This document shows, piece after piece, positions 1 to 6,431 of a stretch of DNA of 6,844 bases (position 1 is the first letter of the stretch; each line of letters starts with the position of its first letter). This DNA is from Bacillota bacterium (lineage in GTDB: Bacteria; Bacillota; Clostridia; Acetivibrionales; DSM-1351): the NCBI GenBank assembly GCA_023441625.1, contig JAEZOA010000057.1, forward strand, positions 1 to 6,844, given 5' to 3'. Below the pieces are notes generated by a model, which saw only the letters and a list, made by a program, of their open reading frames with translations, made no database searches and was not told the origin of the DNA. Made by a program: the position numbers and the translations under genes.

Positions 1-359
1 TTCCGGCTCTGGAGCGAGACGACTTTCTCGCCGTCACCGCTGGGCGGGGAGAGCGCGAAACTCCCCGGCACCGGGCTCAACCGCCTCATTCAGGCCGTTT
101 GTTTTCCGGCGTGATTGAGCAAAGTCGAGCTAAGATGGCATGCAATGCGCTAGCGTATATTTTCGCAGCAGCGCTGGACGCACCCCGAAGTGGCCCGGAT
201 CCGGCCGAAATCGGCCCGAAACAGCCGTCCTTACGGTATATTTTCGCAGCGCTGCTGGAGGCACCCCGCGTGGTCGCCGCTCCCGTCGGAGGGCGTCATA
301 CCGGCGGTATCTGAAGGCCCCACCGGCATGCCCCTCGCCGAGGCGTGAGCGCCGTCCGG
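1..359. other. Non-coding left flank with repeats
   Basis: No reading frame here looks like a real gene. Frames that stay open lack a credible start or ribosome binding site and are rich in Arg, Pro and Gly, as expected from chance GC-rich translation. The stretch holds a 7-bp inverted repeat (45-51 with 61-67, 9-base loop), a pair of direct repeats (155-195 and 236-276), a palindromic core between them (195-216), and a small hairpin ATACC-GGC-GGTAT at 298-310. The hairpin lies about 50 bases beyond the stop of the minus-strand glycosyltransferase but has no T-run, so it is not a convincing intrinsic terminator. If the left neighbour is a gene, only its end could lie here. Confidence 0.55.
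155..276. repeat. Pair of direct repeats, 81 bp apart
   Basis: The 15-mer GTATATTTTCGCAGC occurs at 155-169 and again at 236-250. Similarity continues with a few mismatches through GCTGGA(C/G)GCACCCCG to roughly 195 and 276. The period is 81 bp, a multiple of three, so one plus-strand frame reads YIFAAALDAPR and YIFAALLEAPR and one minus-strand frame reads RGASSAAAKIY and RGASSSAAKIY. The minus-strand frame has no start codon, so I treat this as an intergenic repeat and not as a protein repeat. Between the copies sit CCGGATCCGG (195-204) and GGCCGA-AA-TCGGCC (203-216), which could fold into a hairpin. It could be a REP/MITE-like dispersed element or a local duplication. Confidence 0.6.
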
Positions 360-2363
360 TCAGCGGGCGCGGGCGAGGCGCTCCAGGACCGCGGCAAGGC
401 GCTTCCTGTAGCGCAGCCCGACCGTCCGGGGGGCGTAGCGCTCCGTCACCAAGCGATGGCCCGCCAAGGCGATGGCCTGCCGGTAGGCCCCATCGTACAC
501 CAGGCGCTGCATCGCTTGGGCGGCTTGGGCAACGTCCGGTTCGCCCCAGCTCATGCCCTCGCCCCAGGGATACTCGTCCGGCTGGACGGGGACGATCCGC
601 GCCGGCACGAGCGCGCTCGTGGCCGGGGTGCAGAAATCGGTGTTGCCCGAATGGGCCGTGGCGACGGTCGGCTTCCCCAGCAGCATGGCTTCGGCCAGCG
701 TGCGTCCGAATCCTTCCGCCCGGTGGAGCGAGACGACCGCGTCGCACACGCTCGCCAGCCCCAGGACCGCATCGCGGTCGAGCGTGCCGTTGACGATGTG
801 GATCCGCGGATCCGCCGCGATCCGCGCCAGGAGCGCGCGCCAGTGGGGGTCCTCGTTGCGGCCGCCCATGACCTTCAGCACCAGCCCGACATCGGTGCCG
901 TACCCGGCGAAGGCCGCCTGGAAGGCCGCGATGCAGGCTCCGGGATTCTTGCGCGCGACGTAGGAGTTCCAGTCGAAGGTGAACAGGAACAGGAAGCGCC
1001 CCGGCGGCAGGCCGAACTCCGCCCGATGGTAGACGCGTGACGGCGTCCCGGCGACGGCCATCGGCATCAGCAGGACCGGCACCGGGGCAGTCAGTGCGAA
1101 AGCTTCCTGGGTGTAGCGGGTGGACACCCAGATCTCGTCGACGATGTCGTAGGCGCTCGCCCAGGAGGCCGGCCAATCCGGCAGCTCCCACGGCCAGTAG
1201 CCGATGTTGTAGCGCCCCTCGAACAGGTTGGGGTGCTCGACGTAGGTGCGCGCGGTATCGAAGCCGGTCAGGCAGAAGACATTGACGGCGTGCGGCGCCT
1301 CGGTGGTGATGTGGGCGTCCAGCCGCCGGTCCGCCTGCCGGTGGGTCGGGCCGGGCGGCGTGTCGTAGACGGTGAAGGGAATGCCGGCGGCTGCGCAGGA
1401 CTCGGCGGCCATCCGGACATCCTCGCCGATGCCCAACTCGCCGCGGGCGAAGCCGATCAGGTTGACGCCTGGCGTCAGCGCCTGCCGCGGTACTGCCGCT
1501 GCGCGTGCCGGCGGGGAGGGCGTTTGTGGCGGTTCGAACAGCGAATCCTGTCCATAGGCCCGCCGGCCCTCGTTCCGATGCCAAGCCAGGTAAGCGTGGC
1601 GGCCGTCCAGGCTGTCCAGCGGGAAGTGGAGCTGCAATTCCTTGCGCGCGCGCCAGAGCGCGGCGGCCAGGCTGTCCAGCGGTTCGAGCCCGTGGGCAAA
1701 GCCGCGCCCCGCCGCCGTAAGCGCCCTCTTGAGCCCCTCGTCGCAATAGAGCCCAAGGGTCGGGCATTCCTTGAAACCGTAGACCAGGACCCAGCCCAGG
1801 AAGGCGCGCAGCCCGTCGGGCCGCCCCAGATCGAACGCGTCACGGATGTCCTGCCGGAAGCGCCAGAGAGACAGCATCGCGCGGGTGACCGGCAGGCCCG
1901 TGTCGCCGGCCAGGGCCACCGGCTCCGCCAGATAGCGCTTCTGGTCCGTCGAGAGATAGCGGTCCAGTCCCAGTTCGGACACCGCCGTCAGGCAGTACCA
2001 GTCGAACAGGCCGGTCCTTCCTTCCTGGCTGTGGATGTCGAAGCGGCTGCGGATGTGGTCCAGCAACTCCCACACGCCGATCATAAGGTGGGTCAGCGGC
2101 GGGGTGTTTCCGGCTTCCGCGTCCGCCACGGGGGTGGTGAGATAGGCGATCTGCGCGTTCGTCAGGTCCGAAGCCTTGGGATATTCTCTGCGCTGGTTCA
2201 GGACCCACCAGACGAGAAACCGCCGCCGCCCGGACGGAGCGTCCGCTGGTGTCGTGCCCCGAATGTCATCCCGCAGCAGCCAGATGAAATTCTGTTCTGC
2301 CGTCAACGCCGGAACCGGCAACTCATCAGACCAATCACTTTTAGAAAAACCGTTGAGTACCAT
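360..2363 (-). CDS. GT4-type glycosyltransferase with four N-terminal tandem repeats
   Basis: Likely a cytoplasmic glycosyltransferase that moves a sugar from a nucleotide-sugar donor onto a growing surface glycan; donor and acceptor are unknown. The 667 residues fall in two parts. Residues about 22-272 carry four tandem repeats of ~70 residues, each with a Trp (28, 98, 167, 237), a Gly followed by Arg at or next to it (45, 115, 184, 254) and a second Trp (52, 122, 191, 261). A Pro/Ala-rich linker (about 277-296) follows. Residues about 298-667 are a GT-B GT4 (glycosyltransferase group 1) domain: GFARGELGIGEDVR at 304-317 is the N-lobe glycine-rich motif, and the C-lobe has EX7E at E550 and E558 (AEGFGRTLAEAM) followed by GKPTVAT. 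No signal peptide or membrane segment is visible. The ATG at 2363 has GGCGG about 10 bases upstream, and an earlier ATG reaches a stop after three codons. A promoter candidate lies just upstream. Confidence 0.92.
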   Translation of the reverse strand: MVLNGFSKSDWSDELPVPALTAEQNFIWLLRDDIRGTTPADAPSGRRRFLVWWVLNQRREYPKASDLTNAQIAYLTTPVADAEAGNTPPLTHLMIGVWELLDHIRSRFDIHSQEGRTGLFDWYCLTAVSELGLDRYLSTDQKRYLAEPVALAGDTGLPVTRAMLSLWRFRQDIRDAFDLGRPDGLRAFLGWVLVYGFKECPTLGLYCDEGLKRALTAAGRGFAHGLEPLDSLAAALWRARKELQLHFPLDSLDGRHAYLAWHRNEGRRAYGQDSLFEPPQTPSPPARAAAVPRQALTPGVNLIGFARGELGIGEDVRMAAESCAAAGIPFTVYDTPPGPTHRQADRRLDAHITTEAPHAVNVFCLTGFDTARTYVEHPNLFEGRYNIGYWPWELPDWPASWASAYDIVDEIWVSTRYTQEAFALTAPVPVLLMPMAVAGTPSRVYHRAEFGLPPGRFLFLFTFDWNSYVARKNPGACIAAFQAAFAGYGTDVGLVLKVMGGRNEDPHWRALLARIAADPRIHIVNGTLDRDAVLGLASVCDAVVSLHRAEGFGRTLAEAMLLGKPTVATAHSGNTDFCTPATSALVPARIVPVQPDEYPWGEGMSWGEPDVAQAAQAMQRLVYDGAYRQAIALAGHRLVTERYAPRTVGLRYRKRLAAVLERLARAR

Positions 2364-2394
2364 CAGTTTAGACCGCCATGAATATGCGGTGCCG

Positions 2395-2422
2395 ATTTTA
2401 CGGGCATTTTACCCCATTGCAA
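2395..2422 (-). promoter_or_regulatory. Candidate sigma-70-type promoter for the glycosyltransferase
   Basis: On the minus strand TTGCAA (2422-2417) is followed after 16 bases by TAAAAT (2400-2395). These resemble -35 TTGACA and -10 TATAAT, with four and five of six matches. The predicted start of transcription, near 2388, leaves a ~25-base leader before the ATG at 2363. The stretch is locally AT-richer than the flanking genes. A second TAAAAT lies inside the spacer. The match is by eye only, and alphaproteobacterial promoters vary, so this remains tentative. Confidence 0.4.
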
Positions 2423-2535
2423 CCGACATAGAATGGATGCGGCACGGGCGGAGGACGGCCAAACACGGCCAAGCCTTTTTTCTGGAATTCGATCCCGGAA
2501 CGCCCCACGCCCGCTACGGCCCCTTGGAGGCTCGG

Positions 2536-3375
2536 CTATGGGGCATCCGGGCCGATGCGCGGCGGGTCTTGCTGCGGTGAGCCTTGTGCGGTCACGTTTA
2601 AGGGCTGTTCCGGATCATCGCCGACCCAATGGGCGACTCCACCGGCCGCCTGGACGAGGGCGAGCCCGGCGGCAACGTCCCACCACTGAATGCCGTCCTC
2701 CGCATAGCCGTCCAACCGTCCGGTTGCGACATAGGACAGTGACAGAGCGGCGCTGCCCAGCATCCGGATTTTTTTCCAGGACCGCAGTTTTTCGACCGTG
2801 CGTCCGATCCCGGCTGCGGAGAAGTCACTGCGCGTGGGAAAGCCGGTGGCAAGCGCTCCTTGGCACGACGGTCGGGCCTCCACCGCCGCCGGCTGGTGGT
2901 TCAGCCACATTCCCAAGCCCGTCGCGCCGCTGAACAATTCGCCGCGTTCGAAGTCGTGGATTGTGCCGAGCAACGGCCTCATGCCCTGGCACAAGGCGAC
3001 GGCCGAGCAGCAGAACGGAATGCCACGGTGATAGTTGAAGGTGCCGTCCAGGGGGTCGACGACCCAATAGGGGGCGTCATCCGCAGGGCGCCCGCCGATC
3101 CAGCCGGTTTCCTCGCCGAGGATCGGCCAGTCCGAGGCGCTGCGCAACGCGTCCACGATCAAGGCTTGGGCGCGCACATCGGCTTCGATCTTGATGTCCA
3201 GCCCCTCTTGCGAAGCCACCGTGCTCCAGGCGCGGCGCATGCTGGTGAGCGCGTGACCGCCGGCCAACACCGCCCGTTCCGCCAAACGGAGAAGGCCTGT
3301 GAGATCCGCAGGCACGGCGTCGTTTCTTGCCACGGTCGCCTGATGCTCCCCTTCAACACTCTTCCATTCATCCAT
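2536..3375 (-). CDS. Inositol monophosphatase family phosphatase
   Basis: A Mg2+-dependent, Li+-sensitive-type phosphomonoesterase of the IMPase/FBPase/CysQ superfamily, expected in the cytoplasm; the exact phosphate ester substrate cannot be told from sequence. Of 279 residues, the metal-site motifs are all present: IEAD (63-66), GEET (87-90), DPLDGT (107-112) and WDVAAG (232-237, D233). The spacing and total length are normal for the family, so the enzyme looks intact. The start is uncertain. The ATG at 3375 has no clear ribosome binding site. A GTG at 3333 has GGGGAG 12 bases upstream and would give a 265-residue protein starting closer to the usual family N-terminus. The open frame continues upstream to 3633, but that part lies antisense within the hydratase gene. 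The gene is divergent from the hydratase and 172 bases upstream of the glycosyltransferase on the same strand, so it may share that gene's role in sugar or sugar-acid metabolism. Confidence 0.92.
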   Translation of the reverse strand: MDEWKSVEGEHQATVARNDAVPADLTGLLRLAERAVLAGGHALTSMRRAWSTVASQEGLDIKIEADVRAQALIVDALRSASDWPILGEETGWIGGRPADDAPYWVVDPLDGTFNYHRGIPFCCSAVALCQGMRPLLGTIHDFERGELFSGATGLGMWLNHQPAAVEARPSCQGALATGFPTRSDFSAAGIGRTVEKLRSWKKIRMLGSAALSLSYVATGRLDGYAEDGIQWWDVAAGLALVQAAGGVAHWVGDDPEQPLNVTAQGSPQQDPPRIGPDAP

Positions 3376-3405
3376 CCATACGGAGTATGCATCATGCGTT
3401 GCAAT

Positions 3406-3411
3406 AGGTGG
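3406..3411 (+). promoter_or_regulatory. Ribosome binding site for the hydratase GTG start
   Basis: AGGTGG, a five-of-six match to AGGAGG, lies 10 bases before the GTG at 3422. An in-frame TGA at 3413-3415 rules out any earlier start, so the GTG is the first possible start codon in this frame. Confidence 0.5.
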
Positions 3412-3421
3412 GTGAATATAC

Positions 3422-4261
3422 GTGTACCCGTTGGAAGACCTTTTGTGGCATGCGCTGAAAACGGGAACGGTCGTGACCGAACTTCCGGACGCTCTGCGGC
3501 TGGATTCCCTGGAGGACGCCGAACGTGTGCAGGACCATCTGCTGCAGCGTCTCGGGCTGGGGATCGGGGCCTGGAAGCTGGGTGCCACCAACCGCCCCGC
3601 CCGCGAGTTGCTGAAGCTTGACCGCCAGTTCATGGGGGCGGTGCCGGTCGGGCAGGTTGTATCTTCTCCGGCCCGGATTCCGGCCGCTGCGCTTCGGCAT
3701 ACCGTGATCGAGGGGGAGATCAGCTTCCGATTCGGGCGGGATCTGCCGCCGCGGCCGGGCGGCTACGGCGCCGACGAGGTCCGCGAGGCGGTCGCGACGG
3801 TGCACCCGTCCTTCGAAATCCCGGCGACCCGCTTTCCGGGGCTCGGCCATTTCGGAGGCTGCGCCCTGGTGGCCGACAACGGCGCCGCCGGCTGGCTGGT
3901 GGTGGGGGACGGCGTGCCCCTGCGGACCGCTGCGGACTGGGAAGCGCTGGATTTGGACGACTGCGCTGTCCGCGTGACGGTGGATGGGGAAACCGTCGCG
4001 ACGGGGTCGGGCGCGGCGATCCTCGGCACGCCCTTCGGCACGCTGGTCGAGCATGTCCGGCAGGCGTCGGAACGCGGCATCGCGCTGCGCGCCGGGCAGT
4101 ATGTGGCGACCGGCAACTGCGCCGGCCTGTCCGCCCTGACGCCGGGGTGCACCGTCGTCGCCGGCTTTGCCGGGCTCGGCGAGGTCGTCCTGACGCTGGA
4201 CGCCGGCTGGACGCCGGCTGACCGCCCCAGCATCAGCATTTCTTCGGGTTTTCAGGGATGA
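3422..4261 (+). CDS. 2-keto-4-pentenoate hydratase family protein (MhpD/HpaH-like)
   Basis: Related to 2-keto-4-pentenoate hydratase and 4-oxalocrotonate decarboxylase (fumarylacetoacetate-hydrolase-like fold), which hydrate or decarboxylate 2-oxo acids with a divalent metal. The 279 residues match the family length. Visible landmarks are WKLGATN (51-57, K52 in the position of the conserved lysine), IEGEISF (96-102, E97 and E99) and HPSFEIPATR (128-137, E132); the three glutamates are the expected metal ligands. The C-terminal region keeps GTPFGTLVEHV (202-212) and the Gly-rich GNCAGL (231-236), both typical. The start is GTG. The stop overlaps the next gene's start (ATGA at 4258-4261), so the two are very probably co-transcribed and coupled. 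No aromatic-ring-cleavage genes are in the window, which argues against a simple meta-cleavage role and for a 2-oxo acid or sugar-acid step. The real substrate is not established. Confidence 0.9.
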   Translation: MYPLEDLLWHALKTGTVVTELPDALRLDSLEDAERVQDHLLQRLGLGIGAWKLGATNRPARELLKLDRQFMGAVPVGQVVSSPARIPAAALRHTVIEGEISFRFGRDLPPRPGGYGADEVREAVATVHPSFEIPATRFPGLGHFGGCALVADNGAAGWLVVGDGVPLRTAADWEALDLDDCAVRVTVDGETVATGSGAAILGTPFGTLVEHVRQASERGIALRAGQYVATGNCAGLSALTPGCTVVAGFAGLGEVVLTLDAGWTPADRPSISISSGFQG

Positions 4262-5217
4262 TTGCGCCCATGTCCGAAACGGTTGGCATCCTGTCCCGGT
4301 CCTTCTCCAGCAACCCTCAGTTGCGGGCCGAGATGCTGGCGCGTCATCCTGGGGCGAAATTCAACGACAGCGGGCGGACCCTGGCCGGTGATGAGCTGAT
4401 CGCGTTTCTGCGTGGCTGCGGGCGGGCCATCGTCGCCCTGGAGCGGATCGACGAGACGGTCTTGGCGGCGCTGCCCGAATTGCGGGTGATCAGCAAGTAT
4501 GGCGTCGGGCTCGACAACATCGACCTCACCGCGGCGGAGCGCCACGGCAAGCGCGTCGGCTGGACGGCCGGGGTCAACCGCCGTTCGGTGGCCGAGCTGG
4601 CGATCGGCTTCGCCATCGCGCTCCTGCGCCACATTCCGCAGTCCCGGCAGGGTGTGCTGGACGGGACGTGGCGCCAGTGGACCGGGCGGCAGCTCAGCGA
4701 CCGCACGGTCGGAATCATCGGCTGCGGGCACGTCGGCAAGGATCTCGCGGTGCTGCTGCGCGCTTTCGGCTGCCGCGTGCTGGCCCACGACATCCGCGAC
4801 TTTCCGGACTTCTATGCGGCGCACGGGATTGAGCCACGGCCGTTGGACGCGCTGCTGCGCGAGGCCGACGTGGTGACGCTGCACCTGCCGCTGACCGATC
4901 TGACGCGCGGCCTGATCGACGCCGGGCGGCTGGCGCTGATGCGGCCGGACGCCATCCTGATCAACACGGCGCGTGGGGGAATCGTTGACGAAACGGCTTT
5001 GTCCCGCGCGCTCCAGGAAGGCCGGCTGGCCGGCGCCGCCTTCGACGTCTTCCGCGTCGAACCGCCGGAGGATATGGACCTGCTGCGGCACCCCAACTTC
5101 CTGGTGACGCCGCACATCGGCGGCAGCGCCGCCGAGGCGATCCTCGCCATGGGCCGCGCCGCCATCGAGGGGCTGGACGATGCCCGGGAGCCGGGGGTGT
5201 TTGCTGTTGAAAAATAG
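4258..5217 (+). CDS. D-isomer-specific 2-hydroxyacid dehydrogenase (phosphoglycerate dehydrogenase-type)
   Basis: An NAD-dependent oxidoreductase that interconverts a D-2-hydroxyacid and its 2-oxo acid. The 319 residues contain the whole two-domain core: the N-terminal substrate domain with SKYGVGLDNIDL (79-90), the Rossmann domain with VGIIGCGHVGKDL (151-163; GxGxxG at 155-160) and D178 at the end of the second strand, which favours NAD over NADP. The catalytic triad is R239 (INTARGG), E268 (RVEPPE) and H286 (PHIGGSA). No ACT or ASB regulatory domain follows, so this is a short form unlike the classical long SerA. Two starts are possible: ATG 4258, overlapping the hydratase stop, or ATG 4270, which has AGGGA 11 bases upstream; the catalytic core is unaffected. 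Sitting directly after a 2-oxo acid hydratase suggests consecutive steps on one hydroxy/oxo acid. Serine biosynthesis is possible but not favoured by context. Confidence 0.94.
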   Translation: MIAPMSETVGILSRSFSSNPQLRAEMLARHPGAKFNDSGRTLAGDELIAFLRGCGRAIVALERIDETVLAALPELRVISKYGVGLDNIDLTAAERHGKRVGWTAGVNRRSVAELAIGFAIALLRHIPQSRQGVLDGTWRQWTGRQLSDRTVGIIGCGHVGKDLAVLLRAFGCRVLAHDIRDFPDFYAAHGIEPRPLDALLREADVVTLHLPLTDLTRGLIDAGRLALMRPDAILINTARGGIVDETALSRALQEGRLAGAAFDVFRVEPPEDMDLLRHPNFLVTPHIGGSAAEAILAMGRAAIEGLDDAREPGVFAVEK

Positions 5218-5246
5218 TGGATACATGAGTGACCCTTTAACGGACC

Positions 5247-6263
5247 GTGGAGCACTCTCAAGAACAGGTTATGAAGGCAATCAGGAAAATGAACGAGAAT
5301 ATCGGATCAATAGCTGAGCTAAGGATTATTTGTTTGCTTGCTCCGGAGGGGGCGGACGAGCTGACAATCAGCAAAGGTTGGGGAAGCCAAAACGTCATTG
5401 GTCTGGAGCAATATAAACTTATAAAGAAATTTAGCGGATATTCCAGCGTTTGTCTTTATGATAAGTCAGTTCCGGCGAGCGATAATGATGTTTTGCTAAT
5501 CATGAAATGCCTGCCAGGAACATCGCTTGATATTCTGAGTAAATACAAGAGAATTATCTATTACTTTGACGACATGAATCCTAGAAAAGCAAATGAAGAG
5601 AGCTACAAGGGCGAGCTTTCGAAAGTGTTAGCTTATATTTCTCCTCTGAAATCTGTTGCGGAAGAAATGAATAAGCAGAAGATCATTAGTAGTTTTCATC
5701 TACCGTGGTCTATGCTTGATGTCGATTTTGATATCTCAAAGACGGAAAAGACCAGCGTCTTTATCGACATGGACGAGCGTAACATTGCAATAGAGTCGAT
5801 AGAGCGGGGTTTTACTTTTGCCGAATTGTGTCTTCGCCTTGGGCTGGAGGTTTATGTTTTTGATAGATTTTCCGAAAAATGCCCGGAAGAACTGAGAAAT
5901 CAGATTTCTTACATTCCGCGCATGCCGCCTGCACAGTTTAGGCGCTTCCTATCGACCATGTGGTTTTATGCCAGCGGAATTCGAGGATCCTACGAATATT
6001 GCGTGCTCGAGTCCGCCATGCTCGGGTGCGGCTTGGTTTCAATTCATTCTGCCATAAAAGAGGACCATCTTGATCGTTGTTTCTGCTTGCAGTTTAACGA
6101 GCAGGAAGGTTTTGAACGGAATTTCATCGAGGCCATATCTTCATTTGATAAGGACAAAATTATTTCGGATGCACGCCGCCTTTATCCCCAGAATAGTTCT
6201 TTGGGGTTAAAGCAGATTTTGGATGAAGTACTCTCATTCGAATCTGATAATGAGAAGCCATAA
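5247..6263 (+). CDS. Putative glycosyltransferase-like protein, AT-rich and probably acquired
   Basis: A 338-residue protein I cannot assign firmly. Its second half resembles the donor-binding half of GT-B glycosyltransferases: a strand-like SVFIDMDERN (170-179), then an amphipathic region, EVYVFDRF (201-208), and GSYEYCVLESAMLGCGLVS (247-265), where E255 and the small-residue LGCGLVS resemble the GT4 'E..a.G.pvv' region. A clean EX7E motif is not evident. No signal peptide or membrane helix is seen. The DNA is clearly richer in A and T than the preceding genes, with many AAT, ATA, TTT and AAA codons, which suggests transfer from a lower-GC source. It starts 29 bases after the dehydrogenase, on the same strand with no terminator between, so it may be read from the same transcript. 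The start is unsettled: GTG 5247, ATG 5271 and ATG 5289 all lack a well-spaced ribosome binding site. The reading frame is otherwise intact. Confidence 0.82.
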   Translation: MEHSQEQVMKAIRKMNENIGSIAELRIICLLAPEGADELTISKGWGSQNVIGLEQYKLIKKFSGYSSVCLYDKSVPASDNDVLLIMKCLPGTSLDILSKYKRIIYYFDDMNPRKANEESYKGELSKVLAYISPLKSVAEEMNKQKIISSFHLPWSMLDVDFDISKTEKTSVFIDMDERNIAIESIERGFTFAELCLRLGLEVYVFDRFSEKCPEELRNQISYIPRMPPAQFRRFLSTMWFYASGIRGSYEYCVLESAMLGCGLVSIHSAIKEDHLDRCFCLQFNEQEGFERNFIEAISSFDKDKIISDARRLYPQNSSLGLKQILDEVLSFESDNEKP

Positions 6264-6334
6264 AATTGGCTATTGACCGGAATGGCAAAGTCCGCGCCAC
6301 TCATCGGGTCGGTGTAGTCGTGCACGGCGTCAGC

Positions 6335-6366
6335 GACAAAACCGGGGGGGGCGTGCCCCGCCCGGT
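6335..6366 (-). terminator. Possible terminator after the phage-type gene
   Basis: The minus strand can fold ACCGGG...CCCGGT (6366-6361 with 6346-6341) around a further GGGG/CCCC stem with one mismatch, and the hairpin is followed by a short T-run (GGTTTTG). It lies about 65 bases past the stop of the right-edge minus-strand gene. The plus strand has no T-run after the hairpin, so it would serve only the minus strand. The T-run is short and the plus strand carries eight consecutive Gs at 6344-6351, so confidence is modest. The rest of 6264-6431 shows no gene I can support. Confidence 0.35.
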
Positions 6367-6431
6367 GTTGAAAACCATGAGAGTGGTTCACACCGCGTCT
6401 CATGTTGCTTTGCTTGTGTCGCTTTTTTGGA

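Noticed and set aside
45..67. Inverted repeat of 7 bp as an intrinsic terminator
   Set aside because: No T-run on either strand and a 9-base loop; probably chance in GC-rich DNA.
130..1767. Long minus-strand open frame of 545 codons
   Set aside because: It lies out of frame within the glycosyltransferase gene and its product is dominated by Arg, Pro, Gly and Ala with no domain motif: a shadow of GC-rich coding DNA.
1233..2381. Plus-strand open frame of 382 codons antisense to the glycosyltransferase
   Set aside because: No recognisable motif, and the opposite strand carries a clear repeat and GT4 protein over the same bases.
2440..2480. GGCC repeats followed by a T-run as a terminator
   Set aside because: The GGCC-AAACAC-GGCC stem is only 4 bp, and the T-run is on the plus strand, where no gene ends upstream.
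3392..4054. Minus-strand open frame opposite the hydratase
   Set aside because: Shadow of the hydratase, whose metal-ligand motifs are on the plus strand.
4252..5226. Minus-strand open frame of 324 codons opposite the dehydrogenase
   Set aside because: The plus strand has the full NAD-binding and catalytic motif set; the antisense frame is Arg/Gln/Pro-rich with no motif.
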